A DNA stretch of 64,000 nt from Helicobacter ailurogastricus. Its GTDB lineage: Bacteria; Campylobacterota; Campylobacteria; Campylobacterales; Helicobacteraceae. Under the pieces are notes generated by a model. That model was not told where the DNA came from. It worked only from the letters and a program-made list of their open reading frames with translations, and did no database searches. This document shows positions 1 to 11,657 of this stretch, one piece after another (positions within the stretch are counted from its first letter, which is position 1; each line of letters opens with the position of its first letter). Location of the stretch: contig NZ_CDMG01000009.1 in the NCBI RefSeq assembly GCF_001282945.1, positions 79,071 to 143,070 on the forward strand, written 5' to 3'. The position numbers were made by a program, and so were the translations under genes.

Positions 1-1
1 C

Positions 2-1525
2 GATTTGCGCTACATCACCCACTTACTAGAGCAGGGCATTTCTGGCTTTTATAAGGCCTTCCCTAAAGAGCAGGCGCAAAAAATGGCGTTGGAATACTTT
101 GGAAAAATCAACGCCGATAAGGGCATGGTCTATATGGTTGTGGTGGATATGGAGGGCAAGGTGCTTTTCGATCCGGTCAATCCCACCACCGTAGGCAAGA
201 GCGGGCTACACTTAATGAGTGTGGATAATGTCTGCTATGTGTGCGGTTACATCAAGCAAGCCAAGCTAGGAGGGGGCTACACCTACTATAAAATGCCTAA
301 GTTTAATGGTGGCGTGCCTGAACCCAAGGTTGCTTATAGCCATTATGACCCTGTGAGCGATATGGTGATCGTATCCACGACCTACTTTAGCGACATTTTA
401 AGCGCTTCCTTAAAAACACGCCAAGAAGTGCAGACAAAGGTGGTGAAAAACTCTAGTGTTTTGACGATGTGGATCGCCACGATCATGGCGATTTTAATTG
501 TACTCACCACGATTTTCACTTTCTACACCATCGTCCGCCGCTTGAACCGGCTTGTGCAAAAGGTGCATGACTTTAGTCTAGGCGATCGGGACTTGACACA
601 GCGCATCCGTGTCAGCCGCAGCAATGACGAGATAGGTAAAATCGGAAAGGGGATCAACCACTTTGTGGAGAATATCCAAGAGTTTTTTAACAACATCAAG
701 TCAAACAGCCACAACAACAGCGAGGTCGTCCAGACCTTGCACTCTAACATCAATAGCGCCTTAGTGAGCATGCAAAGGCGCACAGAGATGCTAAAACAAA
801 TCCAAAACAGAAGCAACGACATTGGCATGGTTGTGAGCCAAACCGCTGAAGAGGCGGAAGAAAGCAAGAAAAGCCTAGCTGAAGTGCAAGAATCTATCCG
901 CACTTCAGACAAGGCGGTGACTAATTTATTTGACCAAATCACGGAGGCTAGCCACACCGAAGAGGACTTGGCCAGCAAGGTCGAGCAACTCAGCAAAAAC
1001 GCCGACAGCGTGAAGAGCATTTTACACATCATCAACGACATCGCCGATCAAACAAATTTATTGGCTTTAAACGCCGCCATTGAAGCGGCTAGAGCCGGGG
1101 AACACGGACGGGGCTTTGCGGTGGTGGCCGATGAAGTGCGTAACCTAGCCGCACGCACACAAAAAAGCCTAGCCGAGATCAACAGCACGATCGGGGTGAT
1201 TGTGCAAGAGATCAACGATGTCAGCAGCCAAATGAACTTAAATTCTAAAAAGATCGAGCAACTTAGTGGTGTGAGCCTAGAGGTGCAGCAGCAATTTAAG
1301 GGCATGAGCGAGAACTTAGATGGGGTGATTGGGCGAGTCAATGCTTCGATTGAGCGCATCATTGAGACAAAAAAAGACATAGACAACATCAACAAAGACT
1401 TTGTAGAAATTGAGGCTATCAACAAAAAAACAACCCATGGAGCGAGCTTGATCATCGAGGCAGCCAACTCTCTTAGCAGTGCCACAGCCGAGCTGAACGA
1501 CAAAATTAGGCAATTTAAATCCTAG
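2..1525 (+). CDS. Methyl-accepting chemotaxis protein, sCache type, 5' end missing
   Basis: This is a transmembrane chemoreceptor that senses a periplasmic ligand and controls the CheA kinase. The frame is open to the window edge, so the true start and the first membrane helix lie upstream; the TTG at 5 is not the real start. Residues from about 1 to 135 form a single-Cache ligand domain (conserved pattern [14 protein letters not shown], then a VAYSHYDP strand). A membrane helix follows at about 150-175, then a HAMP segment with the NDEIGKIG motif, then the coiled-coil signalling domain with its conserved hairpin tip ([20 protein letters not shown]; the first residue reads G-F-A here). It resembles H. 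pylori Tlp receptors, but I cannot say which one or name the ligand. The stop codon abuts the ruvC start, so cotranscription with ruvC is likely. Confidence 0.93.
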   Translation, partial: DLRYITHLLEQGISGFYKAFPKEQAQKMALEYFGKINADKGMVYMVVVDMEGKVLFDPVNPTTVGKSGLHLMSVDNVCYVCGYIKQAKLGGGYTYYKMPKFNGGVPEPKVAYSHYDPVSDMVIVSTTYFSDILSASLKTRQEVQTKVVKNSSVLTMWIATIMAILIVLTTIFTFYTIVRRLNRLVQKVHDFSLGDRDLTQRIRVSRSNDEIGKIGKGINHFVENIQEFFNNIKSNSHNNSEVVQTLHSNINSALVSMQRRTEMLKQIQNRSNDIGMVVSQTAEEAEESKKSLAEVQESIRTSDKAVTNLFDQITEASHTEEDLASKVEQLSKNADSVKSILHIINDIADQTNLLALNAAIEAARAGEHGRGFAVVADEVRNLAARTQKSLAEINSTIGVIVQEINDVSSQMNLNSKKIEQLSGVSLEVQQQFKGMSENLDGVIGRVNASIERIIETKKDIDNINKDFVEIEAINKKTTHGASLIIEAANSLSSATAELNDKIRQFKS

Positions 1526-1990
1526 GTGTTGGTCTTAGGCATCGATCCGGGGAGTCGCAAGTGCGGGTATGGAGTGATCGATTCGCACAAATCTAAGCTT
1601 GTGGGGGCGGGGTTTATCAAGGTGCAAAACGCGCCTTTACAAGAGCAAATTTTAGAGGTGGTGGCCGGCTTAGAGCTGGTCTTTAAGACCTATCCCATTG
1701 TTGAAGTGGCGATGGAGGATATTTTTTACGCCTACAACCCTAAAAGCGTGTTGAAGTTGGCGCAATTTCGCGGGGCGCTGGGGCTTAAAATCTTGCAAGA
1801 AAAGGGGCATTTTAGCGAATACACCCCCTTACAAATCAAAAAAGCGATCACAGGGCATGGCAAGGCGAGCAAGGAGCAAGTGGCGTTCATGGTAAAAAAA
1901 ATCCTAGGCATTAAAAGCTCCCTAAAACCCCTAGACATCACGGACGCGATCGCCATTGCCCTAACCCACGCCCAACAGCGCAAAATTTAG
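1526..1990 (+). CDS. ruvC: Crossover junction endodeoxyribonuclease RuvC
   Basis: RuvC cuts Holliday junctions during recombination and repair, working with RuvAB. The 154-residue protein has the family length and fold landmarks: the first catalytic Asp in [13 protein letters not shown] (about residue 6), the Glu in [11 protein letters not shown] (about 64), and the C-terminal [13 protein letters not shown] with paired acidic residues. The start is the GTG immediately after the upstream stop codon; a TTG one codon later is possible. The gene is sandwiched between the chemoreceptor gene (0 nt gap) and dnaA (2 nt gap), so translation is probably coupled. Confidence 0.95.
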   Translation: MLVLGIDPGSRKCGYGVIDSHKSKLVGAGFIKVQNAPLQEQILEVVAGLELVFKTYPIVEVAMEDIFYAYNPKSVLKLAQFRGALGLKILQEKGHFSEYTPLQIKKAITGHGKASKEQVAFMVKKILGIKSSLKPLDITDAIAIALTHAQQRKI

Positions 1991-1992
1991 GG

Positions 1993-3294
1993 ATGTTAGA
2001 GGATTTGTTAGAAACGCTAAAGGGGCAAGTGAGTGCCTACGAGTACAAAACCTATATGCAAAACTTGCGCTTTGATGCGCATGCCTCAAAGGCGGATTTG
2101 GTTGTATTTTATGCTCCCAATATTTGGGTGTGTAATTACATTAAAACCCGCTACGGCGCGCTTTTAGAGCAAATTTTAAGCTCTAAGAAAAATTGTCCCG
2201 TGCAGGTGCAAATTGTCCCCCCCCAAGAAAAGCCCAAAGCCCCTCCAAAACCCTTAATAAGAGCCCATAAGAACCCGTCTTTAAACCCCGCTTTCACCTT
2301 TGACACCCTAGTCGTGGGGGCATGCAACCACATGGCCATCAAGGTCGCCTCCCAAGTGGCGCAAAAAAGCGGAGTGTATAACCCTGTGCTCTTCTTTGGG
2401 GGCGTGGGGCTTGGCAAAACCCACATTTTAAACGCCATCGGCAACTTGGCTTGTGATCGTTTGCAAAGCGTGCTCTATGTGACTGCCGAGCAGTTTTTAA
2501 ACGACTATATTTTTCGCCTCGGCAACCACAGCATGGACAAATTCCAAGAAAAGTACCGCTCTTGCGATTATCTCTTGATCGATGATGTGCAGTTTTTTGG
2601 CGGTAAAGAGATGGTGCAAGAGGAGTTTTTCCACACTTTTAACACCTTGCACGCGCAGGGCAAACAAATTGTGATGAGTTCAGACAGACCCCCTAAACAC
2701 ATCAAAGGGCTAGCCGATCGCTTGCTCTCGCGTTTTGAAATGGGCATGATCGCCAGCATCCAAGCCCCTATGTTAGACACCAAGATCGCCATCATCACGC
2801 AAAAATGCCAACTCAACCACATTTGCATGGATAAAGAAGTTGTGGAATATCTAGCCAGCCACATCCACGAAAACATCCGTCAGCTCGAGGGCGCGCTCTT
2901 GCGGCTAAACGCCACAGCGACTTTAAGCGGGGAGGAGATCAGCCTGCGCATGGCGCAAGAAATCTTAAAAGACACCACCAAAGAGTGCTTGCACGAAGTG
3001 GGCCTAGAGGATATTTTAAGGGTCGTGGCGCAAACTTTAAATGTCAAACCCACGGACATCCGCAACAACTCGAGAAATCGCCAAGTCGCCCTCGCTAGAA
3101 AGATCATCATCTACCTAGCCCGCACTTTAACAGACCTATCCACGACCGCTTTAGCGCAATTTTTGGGCTTGAAAGATCACAGCGGGGTGAGCAAGGCGAG
3201 CAAGACCATTGCCCAAAGCATGGCCAAAGAAAACCACACCAAATTATTGGTCGAGGAAATGCAGGCCAAGATCAACAGCCCCAAGCCCGTTTAA
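1993..3294 (+). CDS. dnaA: Chromosomal replication initiator DnaA
   Basis: DnaA binds DnaA boxes at the origin and melts the DNA for replication. Visible domains: an N-terminal interaction domain (about 1-70); a short Pro/Lys linker (about 75-95) encoded partly by a run of eight C at 2217-2224; an AAA+ domain with Walker A GGVGLGKT (about 136-143) and Walker B LLIDDVQFF (about 195-203); and a C-terminal helix-turn-helix with the box-binding loop KDHSGVSKASKTI. At 433 residues it is close to other Helicobacter DnaA proteins. The ATG lies 2 nt after ruvC and gyrB follows, so there is almost no intergenic DNA around the gene in which an origin could sit. Confidence 0.97.
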   Translation: MLEDLLETLKGQVSAYEYKTYMQNLRFDAHASKADLVVFYAPNIWVCNYIKTRYGALLEQILSSKKNCPVQVQIVPPQEKPKAPPKPLIRAHKNPSLNPAFTFDTLVVGACNHMAIKVASQVAQKSGVYNPVLFFGGVGLGKTHILNAIGNLACDRLQSVLYVTAEQFLNDYIFRLGNHSMDKFQEKYRSCDYLLIDDVQFFGGKEMVQEEFFHTFNTLHAQGKQIVMSSDRPPKHIKGLADRLLSRFEMGMIASIQAPMLDTKIAIITQKCQLNHICMDKEVVEYLASHIHENIRQLEGALLRLNATATLSGEEISLRMAQEILKDTTKECLHEVGLEDILRVVAQTLNVKPTDIRNNSRNRQVALARKIIIYLARTLTDLSTTALAQFLGLKDHSGVSKASKTIAQSMAKENHTKLLVEEMQAKINSPKPV

Positions 3295-3306
3295 TCTAGT
3301 TTGTAG

Positions 3307-3312
3307 TATAAT
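3307..3312 (+). promoter_or_regulatory. Probable -10 element for gyrB
   Basis: A perfect TATAAT, preceded by G-T-A-G, stands in the 63 nt gap between dnaA and the preferred gyrB start. Transcription would begin near 3319 and give a leader of about 40 nt. Helicobacter housekeeping promoters depend mostly on the -10 box, which fits. No clear -35 hexamer was seen. The inference is that gyrB can be transcribed independently of dnaA. Confidence 0.55.
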
Positions 3313-3336
3313 CCTTAAGGAAACTCCATACATTAA

Positions 3337-5661
<2,325 letters not shown>

Positions 5662-5689
5662 ACGGCAGGTCTTGGCTTGTGGTTTAAGG

Positions 5690-5710
5690 CCCGCGCACCT
5701 CGCGCGTGGG
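5690..5710. terminator. GC-rich hairpin between convergent gyrB and ABC transporter genes
   Basis: CCCGCGC at 5690-5696 pairs with GCGTGGG at 5704-5710 (seven pairs, one of them G-T) around a 7-nt loop, followed by a T-rich stretch on the plus strand. It sits in the 81-bp gap between the two convergent genes and could end transcription from both sides. Confidence 0.5.
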
Positions 5711-5742
5711 TCAGTGTTTTGTGTCGGCGTTTTTAAAGCCAG

Positions 5743-6381
5743 CTAAAGTAAGCGCAAAGTTTGGTTTTCTAAAAGATAGGTGCGGGTGCAACCTCTGGCG
5801 ATCTTTTCATCGTGGGTGGCTAGGATCAAAACCCCTTGTTGCTGGCAGATATAATCTTGCAACACCGCCATCACGGCTAGGGCGGTGGCGCTATCAAGGT
5901 TGCCCGTAGGCTCATCGGCAAAGATGATTTTAGGCTTCTTGGTTAAGACCCTTGCGATAGACAGCCTTTGTTGTTGCCCGCCACTGAGCTCCCCGATTTG
6001 TTGTTTTAAGGTGTGGGCAATGCCTAGTTGCTCTAAAAGTTTAGGATTGAGGGGCTGGCTGGTAAGGATCGAGGCCACTTGTAAATTCTCCAAAGCGTTA
6101 AAGCCTCTAAAGAGGTAGTGCGCTTGGAAAATGATCCCGATATCGTGCCGTCTAATGGCTAAAAGGGTCGTTAGGGGCAGGGCGTAAATGTCGGGGTGTT
6201 TAAATAGACGCACTTGCCCCTGCAAGGGTTTTAGCATGGTCGAGAGGTTGTTTAATAAACTTGACTTCCCGCTCCCGCTCACCCCCAAAAGCGCAATGGA
6301 CTCGCCGGGGGTGGCGTGTAGGTGCAAGTCTTGATATAACCAGTTGTCAAATTTATGGCTTAAATGGGTGGCTTCTAGCAT
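5743..6381 (-). CDS. ABC transporter ATP-binding protein, LolD-like
   Basis: This is a 212-residue ATPase of the MacB/LolD/FtsE group. Walker A is GVSGSGKSS (about 34-42), the signature is LSGGQQQR (about 135-142), and Walker B with its Glu is IIFADEPTG; a switch His follows in LATHDEK. H. pylori HP0179 lies at the same place next to lnt. Lipoprotein sorting (LolD function) is inferred from family resemblance and from the neighbouring apolipoprotein N-acyltransferase gene. No permease partner is encoded in this window, so the transporter must pair with a membrane protein made elsewhere. The start is 6 nt past the lnt stop, so the two are an operon. Confidence 0.88.
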   Translation of the reverse strand: MLEATHLSHKFDNWLYQDLHLHATPGESIALLGVSGSGKSSLLNNLSTMLKPLQGQVRLFKHPDIYALPLTTLLAIRRHDIGIIFQAHYLFRGFNALENLQVASILTSQPLNPKLLEQLGIAHTLKQQIGELSGGQQQRLSIARVLTKKPKIIFADEPTGNLDSATALAVMAVLQDYICQQQGVLILATHDEKIARGCTRTYLLENQTLRLL

Positions 6382-6387
6382 AGTACT

Positions 6388-7656
6388 TCACTGAAAAATT
6401 TGATCGCCAAAGAGCGTGGGGCTTAGGATATAGGCGGGGGATTGGTTGGTGCTGTGGATGATGGTTTTATGAAAGCGCCGCGCGTAGTACTTTAAAAGCG
6501 TGCGCTGTAAAAACGGCTCAATGCTGGGCACAAACCACGCATTGTTGCTTAGAACCACTAAATAAGGCGGGCTGTCTTTGTAGGCTTTGGCAGAAGTGCC
6601 CTCATAGCACACAAGGGGGCGGAAAGCTAGGGCGCTGGTGTGTGTGTCTGTAAAGTGGGTGGCATGCCCTAGCTTAAACACCTCAGCCCCAAAGAAAAAG
6701 CGATCTAGGGCGTTGGCGATGAAGTCTGGAAAAGGCATGCTCTCGCCAAAGGGGGCTAAAATGACCTTGTGGGCGTAGCTGTAACGCCCCTTGTCAAAAA
6801 TATAAGTCGAATTGTAAATCGTGTTGCCCTCTTCATAGAGCGCGCCCGCAACGATGGTGATTTGTTGGCTTAGTTGCAAGAGCGGGAGGATTAAAGAGCT
6901 TTTGTTTAGAGCAATGGGGAAAGCGGTTTCAGGTAAAATCACGGCTTTTTGGTGTTTGCCAATCGCCTCATTAATGCGGGCAAAATTCGCATCAATGTTT
7001 AACTTCAGCTCGGCATTGCTCCACTTGTCTGCTTGATTAATGTGGGTGCTAATGGGCGTGATGTCTTTTAGTGGCAAAGTGGCTCTAGGCATTTGCAAAC
7101 TGGATAAGAGCAACACTCCGGCAAAAATGCGGGCATAAAGGGGGCTTAAATGCCTCTCTAACAGGAGTGCAAGCGCACACAAAATGATCAAAAAGCTGAG
7201 TTTATCCACCCTAAAAAAAGAGTAGGCAAAGAAAGCGTCTGGCACAAACCAATCAAAACCAAAGGGGTGTATGTAGCTAGACAGCCACAAGGCGGGCACT
7301 CTATAAAGCAAAGATTGCCAAAAAAGCAAGAGATAAAACAACACGGCATAACAAAGCGCCACTAAAAGGGCAATAAGAGGGATCAAAAAGGGGTAGGGGT
7401 TGTAGCGAAAACTCAAAGCGCACCAATAAAACATGCCAAGACCCACAAACAGCCCGAATAAAAAGCGTTGTTTGGCTTTTAGGCGCAAACAGGCCCATAG
7501 ACTTAAGGGAGCTAAAAAACTCTGTATGGTGGCTAAAACTTTAGGCGCACCGCTTAAAATTGCCCCCACATACAGAGGGGATAAAAACAGCACAGCCCAA
7601 AGAATCGGGGATCTGAGGGGCAAAAAAAGCGGGTGCTTCAGACTTAAGAAAAACAA
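6388..7656 (-). CDS. lnt: Apolipoprotein N-acyltransferase
   Basis: Lnt adds the third acyl chain to the N-terminal Cys of lipoproteins in the inner membrane. The N-terminal half is a bundle of hydrophobic helices (about residues 10-180). The C-terminal half is a periplasmic nitrilase-like domain carrying the expected catalytic Glu (VILPETAFPI), Lys (KVILAPFGESMPF) and Cys (PLVCYEGTSA). At 422 residues it is somewhat shorter than enterobacterial Lnt but of Helicobacter size. The start is a TTG with AGAGG five bases upstream. It is divergent from the CvpA gene and cotranscribed with the LolD-like ATPase, which suits joint work on the several lipoproteins of this window. Confidence 0.92.
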   Translation of the reverse strand: MFFLSLKHPLFLPLRSPILWAVLFLSPLYVGAILSGAPKVLATIQSFLAPLSLWACLRLKAKQRFLFGLFVGLGMFYWCALSFRYNPYPFLIPLIALLVALCYAVLFYLLLFWQSLLYRVPALWLSSYIHPFGFDWFVPDAFFAYSFFRVDKLSFLIILCALALLLERHLSPLYARIFAGVLLLSSLQMPRATLPLKDITPISTHINQADKWSNAELKLNIDANFARINEAIGKHQKAVILPETAFPIALNKSSLILPLLQLSQQITIVAGALYEEGNTIYNSTYIFDKGRYSYAHKVILAPFGESMPFPDFIANALDRFFFGAEVFKLGHATHFTDTHTSALAFRPLVCYEGTSAKAYKDSPPYLVVLSNNAWFVPSIEPFLQRTLLKYYARRFHKTIIHSTNQSPAYILSPTLFGDQIFQ

Positions 7657-7766
7657 AGAAACCTCTGATGTCGGCTATATTTTAAGTTTTGCATTGTAAA
7701 ATACCTTATCTTAAAGATTGGATTATCCTTAGGGCTTCTGTTGAATTTTTTAAAAGATGGGTGTTG

Positions 7767-8351
7767 ATGGGTTCTTATATCGACATTGCTTTATTGGTGT
7801 TTGTGGTTTTGGTTGGGATTCGGGGGTTTTATAATGGCTTTGTCGATGAAGTGGCCGGGTTGTTGGGCATCGTGGCGGGGGTGTTTTTAGCCTCCAGATG
7901 GGCACAGGCTGTGGGGACAAGCTTTGCAAACCACATCCACGCTTTTAAAGATTCTTCGATAAATGACTTGGTCGGCTTTGTGGTGGTGTTGGCGGGGGTG
8001 TGGATCGCCTTTTTAATCGTGGGGATTGTGGTGAGTAAGGCCATCACCCTTAGCAATTTGGGCGTGCTGGATAAAATTTTAGGCTTCATCTTTGCCTGCG
8101 CTAAGATGTTTTTAATCTTGTCTTTCTTGCTTTATGCCATCTCCCGCCTCGCCTTTATGAAAACCATAGACACTTACCTACACACCCATAGCCAAGTTTA
8201 TCCTTACATGCACCGCGTGGCTTCGCACATTTTGCAAATTAAAGAAGTGCAAGAATTTGGAGAGATGATCCAGCAAAAAGCCCAAAACGCGAAAAAAGAG
8301 AGCACCCAACTTTTAGAAAAAGCGCAAAAAAACCTTGAACCAACCCATTAA
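7767..8351 (+). CDS. CvpA family membrane protein
   Basis: This 194-residue inner-membrane protein has four predicted hydrophobic segments in its first 140 residues and a charged C-terminal helix (about 155-194, rich in K, E and Q). It matches the CvpA family (H. pylori HP0181, likewise between lnt and lysS). CvpA homologues are linked to envelope integrity and colicin V export in other bacteria; the function in Helicobacter is unknown. I prefer ATG 7767 ([12 protein letters not shown]) because the hydrophobic segment begins there; the frame is open 26 codons further upstream but that part is not typical. Confidence 0.85.
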   Translation: MGSYIDIALLVFVVLVGIRGFYNGFVDEVAGLLGIVAGVFLASRWAQAVGTSFANHIHAFKDSSINDLVGFVVVLAGVWIAFLIVGIVVSKAITLSNLGVLDKILGFIFACAKMFLILSFLLYAISRLAFMKTIDTYLHTHSQVYPYMHRVASHILQIKEVQEFGEMIQQKAQNAKKESTQLLEKAQKNLEPTH

Positions 8352-8362
8352 AAGCGAAATTT

Positions 8363-9859
8363 ATGTTTGACACCCCCTATATCCAACAACGCTTACAAAA
8401 AGCCCAAGCCCTGCGCCAAGCGCATAAAAACCCCTACGACAACCAAGTACAGCGCACCCTAGACAACGCCCACTTTTTAGACAAATTCAGCGACCTACAC
8501 ACCAAAGACGAACCCAAAGACCCAAATAGCACCCACGCTTTAGTGGGACGGGTGCGCTTTATCCGCCTGATGGGCAAGGCGTGCTTCATTAAGATTGAGG
8601 ATCAAAGCGCCTTAGTGCAAGTGTATTTGTCGCAAAACGACTTAGGCAAAGAGAGCTTTGAGGATTTTAAAAAGTGCGTGGAGGTGGGCGACATTGTCAA
8701 TGTCATCGGTTACCCCTTTGTCACCAAAACGGGGGAATTGAGCCTACATGCCAGTGCTTACAAAATCTTGACAAAGGCGATTGTGCCCTTGCCTGAGAAG
8801 TTCCATGGCTTAAGCGATATAGAGCTGCGCTACCGGCAACGCTATGTGGATTTAATCGCCAACCCCGAGGTCAAAGAGGTGTTTAAGACCCGCAGCAAAA
8901 TTGTCGCGACCATCCGCCGTTTCTTTGAAGACAAGGGCTTTTTAGAGGTGGAAACCCCCATGATGCACCCCATCGCCGGCGGGGCCAATGCCCGCCCTTT
9001 CATCACCTACCACAACGCCCTAGAGGTACAGCGCTACCTAAGAATCGCCCCCGAATTGTATTTAAAACGCCTTGTGGTGGGCGGGTTTGAGGCAGTGTTT
9101 GAGATCAACCGCAATTTTAGAAACGAGGGGATGGACCACTCCCACAACCCCGAATTCACGATGTTAGAGTTTTATTGGGCGTACAAGACTTATGAGGATT
9201 TGATCACGCTCACCAAAGAGCTTTTTAGCACGCTCTTACACGCCCTAAATTTACCCACCATCATCTCCTATCAAGAACACCAAATTGATTTTAACACCGT
9301 GCGGGTGCTGGGCTTTAAAGAAGCGCTAGAGCAAGTGGGCGGGCTAGACAAAGACACCATCGACGACCCCGCTAAATTGCAAGCTTACTTAGAGAGTCAA
9401 GGCGTGCGCTTAGAGGGTTTAATCAGCCATGGCAAACTCTTGGCCGAAGCTTTTGATTTGTGTGTGGAGCATAAGCTCATCAACCCGACTTTTATCACAG
9501 AGTACCCCATTGAAATCAGCCCCCTAGCAAGGCGGAGCGACTCTAACCCTAAGATTGCCGATCGCTTTGAGCTGTTTATCGCCGGTAAAGAAATCGCCAA
9601 TGGCTTTAGTGAGCTCAACGACCCCATCGACCAATACGGGCGCTTTGAGGAGCAGGTCAAAGCTAAAGAGAGCGGGGATGAAGAGGCGCAATTCATGGAT
9701 ACGGACTATGTGTGGGCTTTAGGGCATGGCATGCCTCCCACCGCCGGCGAGGGGATCGGCATCGATCGGCTCGTGATGTTGCTCACCAACTCTAAGACGA
9801 TTAAAGATGTGATTTTATTCCCGGCGATGAAGCCTGAAAACAAGGACAGCCATGCCTGA
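8363..9859 (+). CDS. lysS: Lysyl-tRNA synthetase, class II
   Basis: LysS charges tRNA-Lys. The N-terminal OB-fold anticodon-binding domain spans about 50-140 ([16 protein letters not shown]). The catalytic domain has class II motif 1 ([16 protein letters not shown]), motif 2 ([19 protein letters not shown]) and motif 3 ([13 protein letters not shown]). At 498 residues it has the normal bacterial length. It begins 11 nt after the CvpA gene and overlaps glyA by 8 nt, giving a CvpA-lysS-glyA operon. Confidence 0.97.
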   Translation: MFDTPYIQQRLQKAQALRQAHKNPYDNQVQRTLDNAHFLDKFSDLHTKDEPKDPNSTHALVGRVRFIRLMGKACFIKIEDQSALVQVYLSQNDLGKESFEDFKKCVEVGDIVNVIGYPFVTKTGELSLHASAYKILTKAIVPLPEKFHGLSDIELRYRQRYVDLIANPEVKEVFKTRSKIVATIRRFFEDKGFLEVETPMMHPIAGGANARPFITYHNALEVQRYLRIAPELYLKRLVVGGFEAVFEINRNFRNEGMDHSHNPEFTMLEFYWAYKTYEDLITLTKELFSTLLHALNLPTIISYQEHQIDFNTVRVLGFKEALEQVGGLDKDTIDDPAKLQAYLESQGVRLEGLISHGKLLAEAFDLCVEHKLINPTFITEYPIEISPLARRSDSNPKIADRFELFIAGKEIANGFSELNDPIDQYGRFEEQVKAKESGDEEAQFMDTDYVWALGHGMPPTAGEGIGIDRLVMLLTNSKTIKDVILFPAMKPENKDSHA

Positions 9860-11093
9860 TTACTTTTTAGAGCAGAGCGACCCCGAGCTGTTTGGGCTGA
9901 TTAAGGACGAGTGGGCGCGCCAAAACACCCATTTAGAAATGATTGCCAGCGAGAATTACACCTTTGAAAGTGTCATGGAGGCGATGGGAAGCGTTTTGAC
10001 GAATAAATACGCTGAGGGCTACCCCCATAAGCGCTACTATGGGGGCTGTGAGGTGGTGGACAAAATTGAAAGCCTAGCCATTGAGCGGGCCAAGAAATTG
10101 TTTAATTGCGCCTTTGTCAATGTGCAACCCCACTCGGGCTCTCAGGCAAATATGGCGATCTACCACGCCTTGCTAAAACCCTACGACAAGATGTTGAGCA
10201 TGGAACTTAGCAGTGGGGGGCATCTAACCCACGCTTCAAAAGCGAGCATGAGCGGGCAACACTTTCAGGGGTTTCATTATCAAGTCAATGCCAAGGGGTG
10301 GATCGATTACGAGGAAGTGGAAAAAATCGCCCAAATTGTGCGCCCTAAGCTCATCGTCTGTGGGTATTCGGCTTACCCTAGAGAGATCGATTTTAAGCGT
10401 TTTAGAGAAATTGCCGACTCGGTGGGGGCGTATTTAATGGGCGACATCGCCCACATCGCCGGACTGGTGGTGGCCGGTGAGCACCCCCACCCCCTGCCCC
10501 ACTGCCACATCGTCAGCAGCACCACGCACAAGACCTTAAGAGGGCCTAGGGGCGGGTTGGTTTTCACCAACGATGAAGAAATCGCCGCTAAAGTCAATAA
10601 AGCCCTGTTTCCGGGCACGCAGGGCGGGCCCTTAATGCATGTCATCGCCGGCAAAGCAGCTGGATTTTTAGAAAACTTGAAGCCAGAGTGGCAAGCTTAC
10701 GCCAAAGCCGTGAAAGCCAACGCGCAGGTTTTGGTGCAAGGGCTGTTGGAGCGGGGGTTTGATTTGGTGAGCGGGGGGAGCGATAATCATTTGCTGATGA
10801 TGCGCTTTGAAGACTTTAGCGGCAAAGAGGCAGAAGAGGCACTAGGTAGGGCGGGGATCATTGTCAATAAAAACACGGTGCCCAATGAAAAGCGCAGCCC
10901 CTTTATCACAAGCGGGATCAGGCTAGGTACAGCCGCCCTGACAAGTAGGGGGCTGGATGCTAAGGCTTTTGCTTTTATCGCTGAAAAAATAGCCCAAGTG
11001 TTGCAAAACATCAAGGGCGATCAAAGTGTTGTTTGTAGAGAAATTGAAGCGTTTGCGCAAGGGTATAAAACTTATGCACACCCCATTTTTTAA
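9852..11093 (+). CDS. glyA: Serine hydroxymethyltransferase
   Basis: GlyA is a PLP enzyme that converts serine and tetrahydrofolate to glycine and methylene-tetrahydrofolate. The PLP lysine lies in the conserved [14 protein letters not shown] (about residue 223). Other landmarks are the N-terminal LEMIASENY, the [13 protein letters not shown] loop and GGHLTHASK. The length (413 aa) is standard. The start ATG overlaps the end of lysS. The DUF1882 gene follows after 9 nt. Confidence 0.97.
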   Translation: MPDYFLEQSDPELFGLIKDEWARQNTHLEMIASENYTFESVMEAMGSVLTNKYAEGYPHKRYYGGCEVVDKIESLAIERAKKLFNCAFVNVQPHSGSQANMAIYHALLKPYDKMLSMELSSGGHLTHASKASMSGQHFQGFHYQVNAKGWIDYEEVEKIAQIVRPKLIVCGYSAYPREIDFKRFREIADSVGAYLMGDIAHIAGLVVAGEHPHPLPHCHIVSSTTHKTLRGPRGGLVFTNDEEIAAKVNKALFPGTQGGPLMHVIAGKAAGFLENLKPEWQAYAKAVKANAQVLVQGLLERGFDLVSGGSDNHLLMMRFEDFSGKEAEEALGRAGIIVNKNTVPNEKRSPFITSGIRLGTAALTSRGLDAKAFAFIAEKIAQVLQNIKGDQSVVCREIEAFAQGYKTYAHPIF

Positions 11094-11102
11094 GGAACAC
11101 GC

Positions 11103-11645
11103 ATGGTTGAAATGGATTTAAAATTAATCAAAATGCAAACAGGTTTTTACTACTCCCTAAAACCGGGCTTAGGGCAGAGAGTGACTCACATGGGGCGTTG
11201 CTATTACGATAAATTCGAAAGAGTCGAAGCCCCCCTCACTTCCATGCTCATCCAAAAGCACTGGAAAAAAGAGATCACCATCGCCCACGCTTTGGTGCTG
11301 CCTAACAACAAAGTTGAAAACATCGTGTTTGATTACAACGGGCGCAATCCCGAGCGCTTTTACCACAAGGCGCAGCTGCTCTTAAGAGAGGAGGGCTTTA
11401 TCAATTTTACCGCCTACGAGAGCAAGACCCCCGGGCATTTGCACCTTTACATCCACAAGGGGCACACCCAGCTTAGTGAGGGGCAACACCTAGCCCGCAC
11501 CCTGTCTATGAAGCTTGCGCAAAGCTTACCCAATGAGTGGCGCACTTTTCCAAACAACGATCTACCTCTTTACTTCAATATCTTGGTTTTGCCCTATAGA
11601 GTTTATGCCAAAGAGAGGGGCGCAAGCTGGGCACGGCATCTATAA
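11103..11645 (+). CDS. DUF1882 family protein (HP0184-like)
   Basis: A conserved Helicobacter/Campylobacter protein of 180 residues without an assigned function. It matches the DUF1882 family as I remember it (H. pylori HP0184, also directly after glyA). It has no signal peptide or membrane segment, so it is probably cytoplasmic. Conserved-looking stretches include [10 protein letters not shown], the [14 protein letters not shown] segment and [11 protein letters not shown]. It sits 9 nt after glyA and 12 nt before the SPOR protein gene, inside the same operon. Confidence 0.8.
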   Translation: MVEMDLKLIKMQTGFYYSLKPGLGQRVTHMGRCYYDKFERVEAPLTSMLIQKHWKKEITIAHALVLPNNKVENIVFDYNGRNPERFYHKAQLLLREEGFINFTAYESKTPGHLHLYIHKGHTQLSEGQHLARTLSMKLAQSLPNEWRTFPNNDLPLYFNILVLPYRVYAKERGASWARHL

Positions 11646-11657
11646 GAAAGGATTACA

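Noticed and set aside
220-228. Perfect DnaA box-like TGTGGATAA in the chemoreceptor gene, with others near 23251 and 29554
   Set aside because: Single copies in coding DNA, not clustered and not near dnaA gaps, so no origin is claimed.
523-1041. Long antisense ORF of 172 codons in the chemoreceptor gene
   Set aside because: Shadow of a biased coding strand; Ser/Leu-rich translation without domains.
2217-2224. C8 run in the dnaA linker as a phase-variation tract
   Set aside because: Runs of 7-8 G or C occur in many coding regions here (pheS C8 at 42845, GT2 G8 at 22348, alr, frdA, aroA, ispH), mostly Pro or Gly codons. Only the two 11-base runs stand out.
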